Origin: Gymnopus androsaceus JB14 | Taxonomy: Eukaryota; Basidiomycota; Agaricomycetes; Agaricales; Omphalotaceae | DNA length: 64,000 nucleotides | NCBI GenBank assembly: GCA_009733575.1 | Contig: ML769389.1 | Coordinates: 557,930-621,929, forward strand | Direction: 5' to 3' | Shown here: piece after piece, positions 23,057 through 34,650 of the stretch | Layout: each line of letters begins with the position of its first letter | Position numbering within the stretch: position 1 is the first letter of the stretch | Position numbers and translations under genes: made by a program | Notes under the pieces: model-generated | Seen by the model: the letters and a program-made list of their open reading frames with translations, nothing else | What the model was told of the DNA's origin: nothing | The model's database searches: none

Positions 23057-23952
23057 GGATAATTCCTTTTGACAACCCTGTTGGAGGGTTCTTTAATAGC
23101 AAGTAACAACCCTCAAAGCTCCGGGCGTCACACCGGAGTCCCAGTGGGTCACACAAGCATCACGATATATTACTATTATTATTTCTAAGTATCTCATTAC
23201 AAAGAAGTAACTTGGGTGTCAATAATAAGTCAAAATGTAGCGATCATCCCAACATATCCTCCCTCAAGCACAAATCATGTCCGTCTTCAATAGTTCTGTC
23301 TCAACCACAGCAAATATGCCTAGGATGACAGAGTAATGATTTGGAGTTGATTAGCGAATGGTTTGTCAATTGATAAGGAGATGTGAACATTGAAGGAATG
23401 GGATGCTTAGCACTGTATGAAATGCAAAAGAGGAGGCTGACTCACTTATGGCTACAATAACACCAATCAGCCACTGCCATTGAGCTCACGCGAGTCTCTG
23501 CTGTCTATCAGATTCAAGTCCATGCTCGGATTCTTGTTAAAGCAGATGCTGGACATCCGAGTCATCATTTTTGATGCACTTTCAATATCAATGTTCATAT
23601 TCTTGCAGTCATGATTTATAGGATGGTGTGCATTGTCCATTGCAAGTGGCATCAATGGTATGGAAGGAAGGAAAGATGCAACAAGTGCTTCCAGTATAAA
23701 CTTGGTGTGACAGCAATCATTTGACCTTTCAGGGGTTGTCAGGCACCACATCTGCAAAACCTGGTTGGTCTCCAGAGGTCTCCAGAGATCTCCAGAGCTC
23801 TGACAGCTGTCAAAAAGCTGTCAAACTCCTCCAGACATCTCTGGAGGTCTCTGGAGATCTCTGGAATTACTATCCTTGCTCCAGAGACAAAAGAAATGTA
23901 TTGTGATGGTACAGGTTTTGCTGATGCAATGGGTTGCCAAAAAGAATTATCC
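23057..23952. mobile_element. MITE copy C of the 9-bp-TSD family
   Basis: Starts GGATAATTCCTTTTGACAAC and ends AAAGAATTATCC; flanked by TCACCATTG (23048-23056, 23953-23961). 896 bp, the longest of the three, because it contains the 178-bp element at 23749-23926. It lies in or directly after the truncated copia element. Confidence 0.88.
23749..23926. mobile_element. 178-bp MITE of the CATCAGC family, nested in MITE C
   Basis: Termini CATCTGCAAAACCTGG and CAGGTTTTGCTGATG, with CA on both sides (23747-23748, 23927-23928). The interior is an inverted repeat built from CTCCAGAG words around the palindrome TGACAGCTGTCA. It is the shortest family member here. Confidence 0.8.
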
Positions 23953-24028
23953 TCACCATTGTTATGTTGCAATTAATTTGCAGATATAAGGTTTTTCTTA
24001 CAATTGTAAGTATTTGTAAAAAATACAA

Positions 24029-24393
24029 TATTAGAGTTATTTTACTAAAAATGAAGTAGCAGCAGTAAGTGCACACAGCACTCAGTGGAGCAACCACACA
24101 GACAAATGGGGGATGAAAGGATAACTTGTTATACAGGGTATTGTACCTAGGCTTATATACAGTCCTATGTATGTATGATATATCAGGTAAGTGGCTACTG
24201 CATGAATTTCTGTGGCTACTATGCATATGGTGAAGTGGGTACAGCAAGAGAGTAGGTGGATACTATGAGAGACTGAGTGGAAACTGTGAGACAATAGTAG
24301 TGGAGTGCATGGGATGATGATACAAACAAGTGGAGACTACAAGAAAGTGTTCCATGGATAGTTCAGATTAAATATACCTTTGATATTCCAACA
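24029..24393 (-). mobile_element. Solo LTR, copia-like family 1, TSD TACAA
   Basis: Reverse-oriented copy of the LTR at 19365; it begins TGTTGGAATATC at 24393 on the minus strand. TACAA flanks both sides (24024-24028, 24394-24398), so it is a solo LTR from an independent insertion, not the missing 3' LTR of the copia element. It lies 76 bases beyond the stop of the NACHT gene at 24470. Confidence 0.85.
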
Positions 24394-24469
24394 TACAATG
24401 TCATAGGTTGCCACAATCAAGTTAGCTTTGGTTTTGTTCTAAGATGTGTGTTCATTGACAGACTCACTG

Positions 24470-27124
24470 TCAGCACCCCTTCCAGACTGAGACCAATTGC
24501 TGCCAGCAGGAAACCTTTTCAGGTTGAGACTTCAAGTGCCTCTGAATCTGCATGATAAGCTGCTGAGTGCATTGATCCTGAGACTTCCCGGTACTCTGGT
24601 ATTCAAAATCCAGATAAGTAAGGCTGATAGTTTCAAGAAAGCAACAAACCTCAGCCCATTCAAGTGCCCTCTTCACATCTTCTTTATTCAACAAAGCCAC
24701 ATTTTCAAGCAAACCCTGCAACATCTTGTCTGATGGGGGTGCATTCAGAATATGATTAATCCATTGAGACCTGGCATAGACAATCATGTCACCCTGAACA
24801 TAAGAAATTCTTGAGAGAATCCAAATACACTGTAACCCCATTTCCTTGTGGCATTCAGCATAATCAACTGGGATCACGATGAAGTTTTCTGGATATTTAT
24901 TTGACAGATCATGATTGAATTGGGGTGGGGGTGGATGCATGTTCAAGGGCAAAATGGATAAGTGTGCTGGCCAGGGAGAGTGCATGATGTTGCGGACTTG
25001 TGTTAAGTCCCACTGAGTGTGGTCTGGGAGGTGGCTCAGGAGGGAATAAATCATTCCTAACCGTAGTCTATCAGCCTCATACCAGTCCCCTTGGCAGGGT
25101 CGATATAAGATAAGATGAGTCTTGAGTGCCAAAATTGCCACCATTAAAATTTCCCTGACTTGAGTATTGAGAGAGGATGGTATTGAGATCCGAAAACCAA
25201 AGTCAAACAATTTATATTGCTTGATCAGAATATCAAGGATTGGTACATGATAGAACTTTGTTGGAGAGCCTAAGGTAGCAAATCAATGATGAGCAAAATG
25301 GAAAAAAAAGACCAACGAACATGGGCCCACTGGACAACACTTTGGAAATTATTGAGGGAGCTTTGTAAAGTGACAATAAAAACCTTTAAGCTAGTTTTTT
25401 TATACTGCAAAGTGGTATTTAGCAGCCCACACAGGTCAAGCTGGTTTAATGCATCAAGGATTCGATTACAGGGCAAATGTCCAATGTTTTGAACATGAGC
25501 AGCCCAGAACTTCAATGCATAATCATCAAGTTCTGATTCTGTGCTGTAAAATAATGAAAAATCAGCCCAGCTTCATGTTAGCAGCAAGGGGAAGAGAGTA
25601 GCAACTCACTATTCAGAATTTTCTGAGTGGTTGATGATTGAGTTTGAAATTATCTTCAAGAGGTAAAACAAAACTCGCTCATGTTGAGCATTGTTCCCTG
25701 TATCCAAAAAGTACTCCCCTGACCTTTTTTTATCAGTGAGAAAGTCAACAAAAGATGCATGGTATACTATGATATTACCATGGTCATTCTTTGGTATGAA
25801 CAACACTGAATGTAGTCGGGACAACAATGCCCAAACCTTTCCCTTGGGAAGGAAGAAGAGACCCTCAAGGATAAAGGCTGATGTTTGCTCATAATGCTTG
25901 TCAAAGAATGCACCAGCAGGCCTCAAAATATGAGCTATGACATCAAAGAAAAGCTCTGACTTTGGGCATACAGAAAGAATCCGCTTGTACAGGAGATCAA
26001 GATCAGGATACGGCGAGTCAAAGTCATCAGGCACGGTGATTTTCAGAATGACCTCCAGTCGCTCAATGGGAAAACCATCATAATGTCCAACATACTTGAT
26101 GACAGTAGCAGCGTAGATAAACTGTCCACATGCCTTTTGCACTAGTTGCTGAATAATGCCAGCACCAGGCCAGTCTTCTGCTACATGTGCCATGCTTTGT
26201 CCATGTTCTTGTCGGATCTTATCAAATTCATCTCTGAGATAATTGGCAATATCCTGCCCAGCTTCAAACAGTGATTCACCAATGTCAGTGCAATCCAGGA
26301 TGCAGTGAAAATCCTGGTGACTGAAAGCATTACGGATGCGAGGCTCGGGTCGGCTACAGATGAGGAACTCAAATGGCAAGGGCGGGGTCGCAGTTTTGGC
26401 TTGACGAATGATGGATAGTAAACGCTCCTGAGATGCAATGTCAATACATTCATCAAGTCCATCAATGACGATCAACCGAGGAAGGCTCTTCCATTGCGCA
26501 GTGGTTAGCCTGCAAGTTGTAGTTAACCAAATGCAGGGCAGCACTATGAGATCCCGAAACTGTTGTTGCAAAGCAGCATGTACAATGCTAGGATTCTCGC
26601 GGACAGCAAGACCAATGGGGTATTTGAGGAGCGGTCCAAGTGTCGGCGAGGTTGCTAGTTGGTGGGCAATGGTGGTAAAGAATGAAGATAAGTTGTTCCG
26701 TGAAGGATCTGCGCGCGCAAAGAAGAAACTAGCGGCGAGATGAGAGGCTGCAAACTCCTCTGATATGGTCTGAGCCACCGCGGATTTGCCTACACCGGCT
26801 GCGCCGTACAGCCAATAAATGGATGTCAAAGGAGCGACATTGGTAATCCAACTTTTCAGGATCTCAAGAACTCGAGTTCGAGTTCCCGGATGGCAGTTCG
26901 GAGGAGGGGAACGCTGCTCGGAATTATAAAAGGCACCCTGTACAACGTTTCTGTAGAGTATTTCAAGGCCAGGGTCTACAGAAAATACTTTGAACCTAGT
27001 CCAAGTAAAAGATATCAGTTTACGCACAATAATCTCTGTCTTCCCTCTGAATGTAGTCCCCTGCAACATAAATAAATGATGAGTTGTCTGCAGTAAAGTT
27101 CTGGGCGTTGGGAAAGAAGGACAT
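24470..27124 (-). CDS. NACHT-domain NLR-like protein, apparently intact
   Basis: Intracellular STAND receptor of the same family as the copies at 1-2310 and 31858-34485. Proposed start at 27124 (MSFFPNAQNFTADNSSF); the first intron begins GTGCGT near 27042 and ends CTGTAG near 26976, which keeps the frame into PGLEILYRNVVQGAFYN. The main exon continues to about 25615: CHPGTRTRVLEILKSW, Walker A WLYGAAGVGKSAVAQT, ADPSRN, Walker B LIVIDGLDEC, FLICSRPEPRIRNAF, then a helical region. Later exons, about 25535-25290 and 25245-24470, carry the conserved but unassigned C-terminus (NQLDLCGLLNT, FGFRISIPSSLN, WINHILNAPPSDKMLQ). I see no frameshift. No repeat domain follows the NTPase, so the recognition surface, if any, is the unassigned C-terminus. 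Confidence 0.85.
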
Positions 27125-28571
27125 GAAGAATCAGTTTCAAGTCGCTAAAATTTTCATTTATCGTAAGTCTATAGCTTTCAAACTCACACGTGTTGCAATT
27201 ACACGCCGTATACACCTGTGTGTCATGAGTGTCATGTTTCTTCGACAGCTCTGCCAGAATTAGCATAGGTTAGGCACAGCTTCCTTTGTTTATTGAGCGG
27301 CTGCAATGGATCGATGCGAATCCTGGATAAAGTCTGATAACTTGGCACTACTCCGATTCGTACTCGTAACACGGAAGATAATTAGAAGCACTCTGGATTT
27401 CAAGCAAGACAAAATCTTGGTGGGAGGTGAGACGCAACAACTGAGACGACTTTAGTTCGGCGAAAAAACTCAAAGATATTATTCAATATACAGCCAAGGT
27501 TAAGCCAAGGCCGTTGTGAAGGGCTAGTTGCAAAAACTGAGAACGAGGCACAGACTCGCATTGCCTAAGGAACAAAAATTAGCATTCGAAAAACAAAAGA
27601 TACAATGGGTAGGATTATGATACCTTTCGGGAATCCTGGCAGCAAAGGGTTCCGTATACTGTAAAGCCGACTGGAGTGGAGACGAGCTATATGAGTTGTC
27701 TCTAATGAAACCGCCGAGGTAAACTAGCGCGCCTGTTTTATGAGCACACTCTGAATCCGAGTGTAACACAAATCTACTATTATTTATTCTAGTAGCGGTA
27801 GCCTTACTGTGACCAAAAAGAGAAAAAAAACCAAAATTTAAAGAAAGATGAAAGATGAAAGTCAGAAGCAGCAAGATGTGATAAGCGCTCATGAACGTTT
27901 TCAAACCTCATGCTCTACGCGGAATTATCGATATAGCTTCGCTTGAACTCCTCAGCCCAGGAGACTTGTCAGTGCTGCTATTACATCCTCTTTTCGAGTT
28001 GATGTCTGTCTACTATGTCATAGGCCTAAACTCGTCCTCAGCATCCTAAGACCAAAATGCTTTTCCACCGTACAAGCGATAAACCAGCCATTGATCTTTT
28101 CAAGGTTCTGTCCGCGCTTTGGACGATTGGGTTCCTTCAACATCCACATAATACTGTCGGCTAGCCCGCAGAACTCATTCTAAGAATGTTGTCCGAGCCG
28201 CTGGGAGCTTGGTAGGGAGATCGAGAGTTGGCTTGGCTTGGGATGTTTGTCCATAAAAATGATTATCATCAACTGGCTCTGCTGCTCGTTCTAAAAGGCT
28301 TTCGGAGGTGGTAAAATAGACACATCGTCATAATCGGAATCAGAGATACGAACGACTTGTGCCGTGATTATCTTCGAACCCCCATATGTTATACATCATC
28401 CTCAACTCATGCACCTAAAGTCACCAGTCGCATTCGAATTCTCCTAGCCTTTCTTAGGCGGAGATGCTGGTTCTAAAAAATGGAACAAACGGATCGTAGG
28501 GAATCAGTCCGAGTATGGAGAGTAGCATAGGACGGATCATTCAAGCTTCAGGTATCAACGACTTTGAGTAG
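27125..28571. other. NACHT upstream region and duplicated flank
   Basis: Apart from the small ORF at 27524-27904 I see no gene. 27890-28571 recurs, with gaps, at 35120-35875 and in part at 9040-9110. This is the stretch that links a NACHT gene to a decayed GGC1 copy in each duplicated block. Confidence 0.55.
27524..27904 (-). CDS. Hypothetical small ORF with hydrophobic start (MSAYHILLLLTF)
   Basis: 126 residues. The methionine at 27892 gives MSAYHILLLLTFIFHLSLNF, a likely signal peptide or membrane span. The remainder is cysteine-containing (CIFCFSNANFCSLGN) but matches no family I know. The same start motif occurs at two other duplicated blocks, which argues that at least the 5' exon derives from a real gene. 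A splice site soon after the start is possible. Confidence 0.3.
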   Translation of the reverse strand: MKTFMSAYHILLLLTFIFHLSLNFGFFSLFGHSKATATRINNSRFVLHSDSECAHKTGALVYLGGFIRDNSYSSSPLQSALQYTEPFAARIPERYHNPTHCIFCFSNANFCSLGNASLCLVLSFCN

Positions 28572-29384
28572 GTACGTGCCGAAACTCTGAAATTCTTTCG
28601 CGTGTTTAACCAAGTTTTTTTTCATTTCTGAACAATAGATATCGATGGCTACTCTCAACCCCATTCTTTTCCGTCATTATGCTAGAGCTTCTATTGGAAA
28701 AGCAGTTGGAATACGAAGGTATGTTGCTCATGATCTTACAAGTTCTTGGGTGTGATTCACGCCTCTTTCACTCACAGTTTAACTGGTAGCGGCCAAGTCG
28801 TGTGTCGCGTGTATCTAAGGAAGAATCAATTGTTAGTTCCTACTTCCCCTCGGCGTCCTCAAATTCAAGCGTCAAGTGAACCCCGAAGCCTTACGAGGCC
28901 GTGGTATCATTCGGACTATCGCTGAGGAAAACACTGCTCTGTACCGCGGTTGGGGATGGCCAATGGCGCGGAATGCTCGCAGTGCGTTTAATCCTTCTCG
29001 TACAGCATACAACATTCTGAGCTAATCCTGTATTCGACAGTTTTCGGTGCATCTGCGTTCTCGAAGTAACGGATTATTCATCGCTGATGCTGTCGCATCC
29101 ATCACTGTCGCTGCTCCTCTGGTACCGTCAAAATGCTTATTCACGTCAATTTCAAAACAGGGTGCCTGTTCGGTGGTTTATCTGGGAGCTGATTAAGAAC
29201 GAGGGTATGACTACATTTTTTAAGGATTCGAAGGTACGCAGGAGAAATGGCGCTGTTATTGCTTTAACTAAAAACATATCTCTTTGCCTGCAGATTATCG
29301 TCGTCGGGCCTAAGCTTGTGTGCAGTTATATCCTAGCGCAGTTCTTTATTCCTCTATTGAAGTCTATTCGGCCGCTATGTGTAG
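28572..29384 (+). pseudogene. Decayed GGC1 copy
   Basis: Covers intron 2 through the stop codon of GGC1. Most of exon 3 is deleted; after NPILFRHYARAS the text jumps to intron 3. Exon 6 has lost the stretch between GVTDYS and the third signature, and a run in exon 6 (KDSK for KGLTPK) is damaged. Exons 1 and most of 2 are missing. It shares the exon 3 deletion with the copy at 35876, so both derive from one already broken duplicate. Confidence 0.85.
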
Positions 29385-29813
29385 GTTGTGATTATCACTT
29401 TCTCCCCTCCCTTCGCGCTCTCGCAACCCCTTCCTCATAACAGGATCTCTTACGACCATGATCACGAACGCTACCTACTCGCCTATCCATTATCGCGCCT
29501 TCACTTACCCACTCAAAAACCTCAAAAGTATTGGGACTACCATCAATGACTACTACAGTTGAATACCTCATATGGAATACGGTTGGGGAAACCAAAATTG
29601 TATTCCATATGATGGATATTCCATATCATATAAAGTCATTTTACTTTGCTATTTTTTGTTCTACAATGATACCAACCTAGGACACCAGGATTGTTGATAA
29701 ATGATTACAGTCGTAGGTTTTTAATTATTCTACAAATTACTTACAGTTGTAAATACATGTAGCAACAGTGATGTAATCTATTTTAATTACATTCATGGCT
29801 CCCATGTGCCTGA

Positions 29814-29888
29814 TGGCATAACGGTATTCCTGTCGGCATCTCTGTCAGGTGAGGTAAGCTGTACCTGGTAGCGGCGAGTGTTCAATCC
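29814..29888 (+). ncRNA. tRNA-like (SINE-type) pol III promoter relic
   Basis: A-box-like TGGCATAACGG at 29814-29824 and B-box-like GTGTTCAATCC at 29878-29888, about 53 bases apart, followed by a T-run at 29920. The spacing and boxes resemble a tRNA-derived SINE head. No cloverleaf with a paired acceptor stem can be drawn, so it is not a functional tRNA gene. Confidence 0.4.
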
Positions 29889-29943
29889 TCAATGTAAAAC
29901 ATTAATTAGATTGTGTTTTTTTTTTATTTCCAAGCAATGCCGT

Positions 29944-30190
29944 GGCTAGCTCTTGTTAGGGTTCGCCCGAAGGGTGAACCCTAACATTAGAGAGCTAGTC
30001 CGGCATTGCCAAACGTGCTGGGTTAGCGGTTAGGGGTTGAGGTTAGGTAAGGGGCTCCCGCCTATCAAAATAAGCGCAAATGAGGCTTTAGGGTGCCCGC
30101 TGGCGACTTCCCGGCCCGGGGGACCCCCCGAGCGCAGCGAGGGAGGGGAGGGAAGCGGAGGCGGGCCCGAAGTTTGCGCGCCATACAGTA
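29944..30190. repeat. Hairpin and GC-rich segment inside the nested element
   Basis: A hairpin pairs GCTAGCTCT with AGAGCTAG and TTAGGGTTC with GAACCCTAA (29944-29999). It is followed by a strongly GC-rich stretch (30050-30185, containing CCCCCCGAGCGCAGCGAGGG). The base composition is unlike anything else in the window. Confidence 0.6.
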
Positions 30191-30855
30191 TAATGGTATT
30201 AATAATTAATGGTACTTACAGCTGTAGTAATTTGTAGAATAATACAAAACCTACAATTGTAATTGAATTTGTCAACAAGATCTGTGTCTGGGGCTCATGA
30301 TACAATAAGTATGTTTGATTGATTTCAAGTCTCAAGCAAGCATATTCATCAACTTACAGTTAACATTGGAATCCCTGCATTTATTGCCTGTTCAAGCCCC
30401 AAAACTGCCAAATAAAGTTGCCCAAAGCTCCAACATGATGAGAAAACTGGGTCAAGAGGACTCAATGCAGGAAATCTTTGAGTAAAGAGTGAAATATAGC
30501 ATTTGTCAATGCATATCAGCCAATTACTCCATTTTCTTCAACTTATCAACACTTTTTTGAATTGAAATTTGTGTCTGTCATATGGAATACTCTGCTAAAA
30601 ATTCCTCAAACCATATTCCATATTCCAGACTACGGATCCATGGAATATTCCTGCCTCCCGGCTTGGGGAATGGAATATCTTATTCCATATGAGGGATATT
30701 CCATATGACCTTATTCCATATGAGATATTCGACTGTACTCACTGCTTTATCCGATTACCTCAATAGATGCGATATCTATCTCTGTTGCTGCTATCTTAAA
30801 CTAATTTCTGTCTGTATACAATACTCATCCAGATTCTTCGAATTCGTGTATTACG

Positions 30856-31053
30856 ATGTCGACTTATGAATCAGAACACGTCTCCCTGCTCGTGATCATT
30901 TGGTTACGCGTTGCGCAAGTGCTCAATAACTCACTGAGAAAGCTCGAGCCAGATCTCTTGGAAGCCTTTGACATCCACGGTAGCGCCTATTGCCTCGTCG
31001 CTCTTTCTTCTATCGAGGAGGAAGAGGTGTTACAGAAGGAAAGGTGGATTTAA
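30856..31053 (+). CDS. Hypothetical 65-residue ORF in the duplicated GGC1 3' flank
   Basis: Starts MSTYESEHVSLLVIIW. The start recurs in the 3' flanks near 10748, 36979 and 49230 with altered lengths and early stops. It may be a small gene or a by-product of the duplicated flank; nothing supports translation. Confidence 0.2.
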   Translation: MSTYESEHVSLLVIIWLRVAQVLNNSLRKLEPDLLEAFDIHGSAYCLVALSSIEEEEVLQKERWI

Positions 31054-31857
31054 AGCCCAAATGGATAGAAACGAACCGCTCAAGGTCATGATCAGTTGTG
31101 GAATCGCAAGTGTGTAGCTGTTCCAACTCCTTTACCTTCCACATTCCAAATTTATACACGCGTACATGGTTTTACTACTTTACATACATACGTGGCACTT
31201 GTTCACTTCTACTTACACTGTGCAGAGAACAACTTAAACCTCGAACTACGCAAAGAGGCGCATCTGAGTCGACAGTCTATTTAAGTACCGTTTTTTCCTT
31301 GTAAGCGAAACGAGGGTAAGGATCTTTGGGGAGCAGTACATATGAGATCAGAGGTAGAAGTTCTTCCGAGTATCAACTCGATAGCTTTCCATGCTAATGT
31401 TGCCCCTTGCCTGTATCTTATCGAATGTCGTTTAGTCTGAATCACGATGTCGCTCTTTCATGAACTCTGAGCAAACTCCGAGATAAGTACTTATCCAAAC
31501 TACTCATGTTGTCGATTTATCCTCACTAGCTAATCTAACGCGTTTTTGTAAAAAGAATTTACATTTGCTGTCCTCCTTTCTTTCAATGAGAAAGCGGGCC
31601 CACGTACTATGCAAGTACATCGCAGGATAATCAGATGGTGATGCCTACCGTGACCATAGATTTTCTGCAAATTGGTACATAAGCGAGGACAAAGAAAGCG
31701 ACACCGTTATAATAGATAATACTAGTACATAACACAAGCAGCGTACACGAGTACAAGATAATCAGAAACCACAGAGCCGCGATGCTTCAAGGACTTTGCT
31801 CTCAAACGACTGGTCGACGTCGACGCCTGAGATGTGCGCTCATTAACAGCCTCACTT

Positions 31858-34485
31858 TCAGCGCTCCTTCCAGATCGAGACCCTTCGCTGAGGACCATTA
31901 CAGGTAGGCTTCAAGTGCCTATGAATCCGCATGATAAGCTGTTGAACAAGCAGATCCTGAGACTCCTTTGCACCCTGATTTTCAAAATCTAGATAAGTAA
32001 GGCTAATAATTCCAAGAAAGCAACAAACCTTAGCCCATTCGAGTGCCCTGGTTGCATCTTCTTTATTTAACAAAGCTACATTATCCAACAAAACCAGCAA
32101 CGTCTTGTCTGATGGGAGTGCATTCAGAATATGATTGATCCAGTGAACCTGAGCGTAGAGAACCACATCCCGAAGATAACACGTTCCTGAGAGAACCCAA
32201 ATACAGTGTAACCCTATTTCCTTGTGGCATTCAGCATAATCGACTTGAATCATAGTGAAGTCGTCTGGATATTTATTCCACTGATCACAATTGAATTGGG
32301 ATGGATTTGTGTTCAAGGGCAAAATGGGTAGGCGTACTGGCCAGGGAGAGTGCATGATGTTGCGGACTTGCCTCATGTCCCACCGAGGGCAGTCCCGGAG
32401 GCGGGTCAGGCGGGTCAGGCGGGAGTAAGTCATTTCTAACGAAAGTCTATCAACATCATACCGGTCCCCTCGGCGGGGCTGATACAAGAGAAAATGAGTC
32501 TCAAGCACCAAAAATCCCACCATTAGAAATTCCCTGGTGTGAGTATTGAGAGAAGATGGTATTGACATTCGAAAACCGAAGTCAAACAATTTATCTTGCT
32601 TGATCAGGTTATCAAGGATTAGTAGATGGTCAGAGCTCTGTTGTGATAGCAAATCAACAATGAACACAATAGATTCGAAAGAAAGACCAACGAACATGGG
32701 CCCACTGGACAATGCTTTGGAAATTATTGAGACAATTTTGTAATGTGTTAATAAAAACCTTTAAGCTGGTCTCTTTACACTGCAAAGTGGTATTCAGTAT
32801 CCCACAAAGGTCAACCTGATTTAGCGCAGTTAGAATTCTGCTACTGGGTGAATTTTTGATGATTTGAAAATGAGCATTCCAGAAAGTGCATGCATAATCA
32901 ACGAATTCCAACCCAAATTCTGACTGTGCACTAAAAGACAATGCACTTGAGTTCAAATTCTAGCCAGTAAAAAAGAGACTCACCGTTCAAAATGATGCTT
33001 CCAGGTGTCAATGGCTGAGTTTGAAATGATCTTCAGCAAGTAAAACAGAGTCCGCTCATGCTGTACTTGCTTGCCCATGTTGATAAAGTATCTCCCCGAC
33101 CGTTTTCGATTAGTGAGAAAGTCAATGAACGATGCATGACGGAATGTGATATTGTCATGGTCATTTTCTGGGATAAACAAAACCGAGTGCAGTCGGGACA
33201 ATAATGACCAAACTTTTCCCTTGGCAAGTGAAAAGACACCCTCAAGGACAAATGCTGATGTTTGTTGATAACGCTTCTCAAAGAATGTAGGGTTCAAGAT
33301 ATGAGCCATGACATCAAGGAGAAGCTCCCGCTGTGCGCATACGGAAAGAATCTGCATGTACAGGAGATCGAGATCAGGATACGGCGAGTCAAAGTCGTCA
33401 GGTACGGTGAGTTGTAGAATGATCTCCAGCCGCTCAACGGGAAAGCCATCATAATCCCCAGCATACTTGATGACAGTCGCAGCATAGATAAACTGTCCGC
33501 ATGCCTTTTGTACTAGTTGTTGAATAATGCCAGCGCCAGGCCAGTCTTCTGCTACATGCACCATGCTTTGCGAATGCTCTTGTCGGATTCTATCAAATTC
33601 ATCTCTGAGATAGTTGGCAAAATCCTTCCCAGATTCGAATGATTCGCCAATATCGGTGCAGTCCAAGATGGGATGAAAGTCCTGATGCCTAAAAGCATTC
33701 CGGATGCGGGGCTCGGGTCGGCTACAGATGAGAAACTTGAATGGCAAGGCCGAGGCCGCAGTTTTGGCTTTACGGATGATGCATAGTAAACGCTCCTGCG
33801 ATGCAATATCAATGCATTCATCAAGTCCATCAATGACGATCAACCGAGGAAAGCCTTTCCATTGCTCAGTGGTCAACCTGCAAGTTACGGTCAACCAATT
33901 GCAGGGTGATAATATGAGCTCTTGAAACTGCTGTTCCAAAGCAGCGTGTATAATTCCGGGATTATCACGAACAGCAAGATCAATGGGGTATTTGAGGAGC
34001 GGTCCAAGTATCGGCGAGGTTACTAATTGGTAGGAGATGGTGGTAAAGAACGAGGACAACTTGTTCCGTGAAGGATCCGCCCGCGCAAAGAAGAAACTAG
34101 CGGCGAGATGAGAAGCCGCAAACTCCTCTGATATGGTCTGAGCCACCGCCGATTTGCCCACACCGGCTCCACCGTACAGCCAATAAATGGACGTTGTATC
34201 AGCGACATCGGTAATCCAACTCCTCAGGATTCTAAGAACCTGAGCTCTAGTTCCTGGATGGCAGTTTGGAGGAGGGAAACGCTGCTCAGAGTTATAAAAA
34301 GCGCCCTGGACAGTGTTTTGGTGAAGAATTTCAAGGCCAGCTGCACAAAGGAGATGTGAGCCTCGCACAGAATAAATCGAAGATAATTTACGCACCGTAA
34401 TCCTGCTCTGCCAACTTTCCATGACATTGTTAGCGAATGATCCGTTGTTTATCGTAAAATTGTGGGCGTTGTCGGACAAAGACAT
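31858..34485 (-). CDS. NACHT-domain NLR-like protein
   Basis: Third paralogue. The proposed start at 34485 gives MSLSDNAHNFTINNGSF, matching the N-terminus of the copy at 27124. Walker A is WLYGGAGVGKSAVAQT, Walker B LIVIDGLDEC, with the same CHPGTRAQVL, ADPSRNK and FLICSRPEPRIRNAF landmarks. The main exon ends near 32985; further exons are about 32925-32730 and 32680-31858 (FGFRMSIPSSLN, WINHILNALPSDK). The first exon ends in phase 0 before GTGCGT while the next exon needs phase 1, so splicing there would shift the frame. Without splicing the reading frame stays open. Either this intron is retained or the copy has a 5' defect. It is closest to the copy at 24470. Confidence 0.8.
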
Positions 34486-34650
34486 GAAGAATGTGGCGAG
34501 AATTATCATTTCTCATGTTCGTCTTAAGTATATCTATAGCTTTCAAACTCACACGGCGAAGGCGCCGTATACAGAGCTGTTACTGCCAGTGCCATGTTTC
34601 GATAGAAGTTCTGCCAGAACAACCGATTGGTGATTCCACCAGCACACCTT

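Larger units (their letters stand above)
29704..30263. mobile_element. 560-bp TIR element nested in the TA element
   Basis: The left end ATTACAGTCGTAGG and the right end CCTACAATTGTAAT are inverted repeats that extend about 50 bases each (shared TTCTACAAATTAC and TACAGYTGTAA). No clear target duplication. Its interior holds the tRNA-like and GC-rich segments. Confidence 0.6.
29556..30735. mobile_element. TIR element with TA target site, carrying nested cargo
   Basis: Termini CAGTTGAATACCTCATATGG and, at the right, CCATATGAGATATTCGACTG, with TA at 29554-29555 and 30736-30737. Removing it restores the GGC1 3' flank text GACTACTACTCACTGC. 1180 bp, no transposase; probably a non-autonomous Tc1/mariner-type element. 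Repeated CATATGGAATA words lie inside both ends. Confidence 0.85.

Noticed and set aside
24029..24393. 3' LTR of the copia element at 19365
   Set aside because: It is in reverse orientation and has its own TACAA duplication on both sides.
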